Below, one piece after another: positions 4,958 through 5,697 of a DNA stretch of 5,697 nt (position 1 is the first letter of the stretch; every line of letters begins with the position of its first letter). Below the pieces are notes generated by a model. That model was not told the origin of the DNA. It ran no database searches and saw nothing but the letters and a program-made list of their open reading frames with translations. A program made the position numbers and the translations under genes. Origin of the DNA: JBGPBY01 sp041481485 (GTDB lineage Bacteria; Acidobacteriota; Terriglobia; 20CM-2-55-15); the NCBI GenBank assembly GCA_041481485.1, contig JBGPBY010000481.1, forward strand, positions 1 to 5,697, read 5' to 3'.

Positions 4958-5697
4958 ATGTCCGTAGCAACCACAGGTAATGAAATGTTCGTGATCTCGT
5001 TAGATATCGATTCGATGGGGAAGGCGACCGAACGAATTCCCGATCTGGAGAAGTCTGCGCAGTTGCACAACACGCTGCTGCAGGGTCTCTTTCCAGAAAT
5101 TCGAGTCGCACGGCTCCACGTTCCCGCCGGCGTCCTTGAGGAATATCAGGAGGCGCTTGTGGAGAAAACCATGAAACGAGTCGACATCAACGGCACTCAG
5201 TTCCGTTTGATTGGCGCGAGCGGATCGGCAAAAGACGGCAAATTCTACGCTGTCGAAGCCAAGTACGAGCGCGCTATTGCCGAACGCTTTATGAACTGGC
5301 CGCAGGCTGCCATTACGTACTTCGGCGTTCTCGTTTCCCCTTGTAAGGTGCGAATCGAGTCGGCTGATGCGCGTGTCATGGTAGTGCCGGATCACGAGTT
5401 CGGAACAAACGATTGCCGGGGATGGATCTCGCGGTCGGTCTTCCAGGTTCTGCAGCAACGAGCACGGGAGAACGGTCAGGTGTTGCCAAGCGATCGCTTA
5501 TATCAGTTTCGTTTGGCTTTCGACAGCACCCAGGCGAAGGGCGCATGCAAAGTAATGGAAGATGAAGTGTCGGATTTTCTGGGCACCGACATCATTCTTC
5601 CAGAATCGAGCGTGAAGCCTGAGTACAAAGGTCCATCCCGGCTCCTGGATTTGTTTCGATCCCAGTCCCGCCGTCTGGAGGTTCGAACCTACCGGGG
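4958..5697 (+). CDS. Putative cellular-type RNA-dependent RNA polymerase (RDR/QDE-1-like), N-terminal part
   Basis: Open from the ATG at 4958 to the window end: 246 residues, 3' end missing. Seen, in order: FRLIGASGSAKDGKFY (82-97), AAITYFGVLVSPC (117-129), VPD (143-145), NDCRGWIS (151-158), LPSDRLYQFRL...QAKGA (176-196), and IILPESSVKPEY...RLEV (212-242). From memory of eukaryotic RDR proteins these line up with FLAFS(S)SQLR..WFF, the AARMGQCFSST segment, VPDIE, (t/s)DGiGkIS, PSAFQIRyGGyKGVv, and LSLR.SM.KF...LeV. The last groups form the first double-psi beta-barrel, equivalent to the RNAP beta-subunit barrel. Known: the catalytic DxDGD motif lies in the second barrel, a few hundred residues further on, beyond this window. 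There is no signal peptide or membrane segment, so it is cytoplasmic. Alternatives are another two-barrel polymerase lineage (YonO-like) or an unknown fold. The gene is certain; the family call is by eye. Confidence 0.62.
   Translation, partial: MSVATTGNEMFVISLDIDSMGKATERIPDLEKSAQLHNTLLQGLFPEIRVARLHVPAGVLEEYQEALVEKTMKRVDINGTQFRLIGASGSAKDGKFYAVEAKYERAIAERFMNWPQAAITYFGVLVSPCKVRIESADARVMVVPDHEFGTNDCRGWISRSVFQVLQQRARENGQVLPSDRLYQFRLAFDSTQAKGACKVMEDEVSDFLGTDIILPESSVKPEYKGPSRLLDLFRSQSRRLEVRTYR

Noticed and set aside
5000..5458. 152-codon - strand open frame
   Set aside because: Antisense to the RdRP-like gene, which has a strong ribosome binding site and family-like motifs.
1..5697. tRNA, rRNA, insertion sequence or attachment site
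   Set aside because: No cloverleaf, rRNA-like segment, transposase frame or flanking terminal repeats were seen in the window.

Overview
The window looks like a piece of an Acidobacteriota-type genome (roughly mid-50s % GC by eye). The clue is the partial first gene: its carboxypeptidase-regulatory (CnaB-like) repeats and its 'FLRDFE..' C-terminal block are typical of proteins expanded in Acidobacteriota and related soil bacteria. This assignment rests on protein style only; there is no rRNA or other phylogenetic marker here.

Layout. (1) Bases 1-758 hold the 3' end of a carboxypeptidase-regulatory-like domain protein on the + strand. (2) Convergent with it, 788-1798 on the - strand encodes a lipoprotein of the alpha/beta-hydrolase fold with a visible catalytic triad. 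(3) Bases 1799-1957 are a divergent intergenic region that ends in a hairpin covering the Shine-Dalgarno of the next gene. (4) Bases 1958-4685 hold a tightly packed + strand operon of four genes: a secreted VirB5/TrbJ-like protein, a polytopic VirB6/TrbL-like channel protein, a bitopic VirB8/TrbF-like protein, and a small basic protein of unknown function. Spacing is 6 nt, then a 4-nt ATGA overlap, then a 4-nt GTGA overlap. This is an inner-membrane and pilus-side module of a type IV secretion / conjugation apparatus. (5) Bases 4686-4957 have no gene and are dense in inverted repeats, including a chain of mutually exclusive hairpins ending right before a strong ribosome binding site. (6) From 4958 to the window end runs a + strand gene whose N-terminal 246 residues carry, in the right order and spacing, the landmarks of the cellular (eukaryotic RDR/QDE-1-type) RNA-dependent RNA polymerase family. 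The catalytic DxDGD motif would lie beyond the window.

How it may work together. The type IV secretion genes suggest a conjugative or integrative element, or a fixed secretion system. An RdRP-like gene directly downstream, in the same orientation and behind an unusually structured leader, is the most interesting part of the window. It suggests either a mobile-element-encoded RNA polymerase or an uncharacterised RNA-handling system tied to DNA/protein transfer. The family call comes from motifs recognised by eye and needs a profile search; the functional link is inference.
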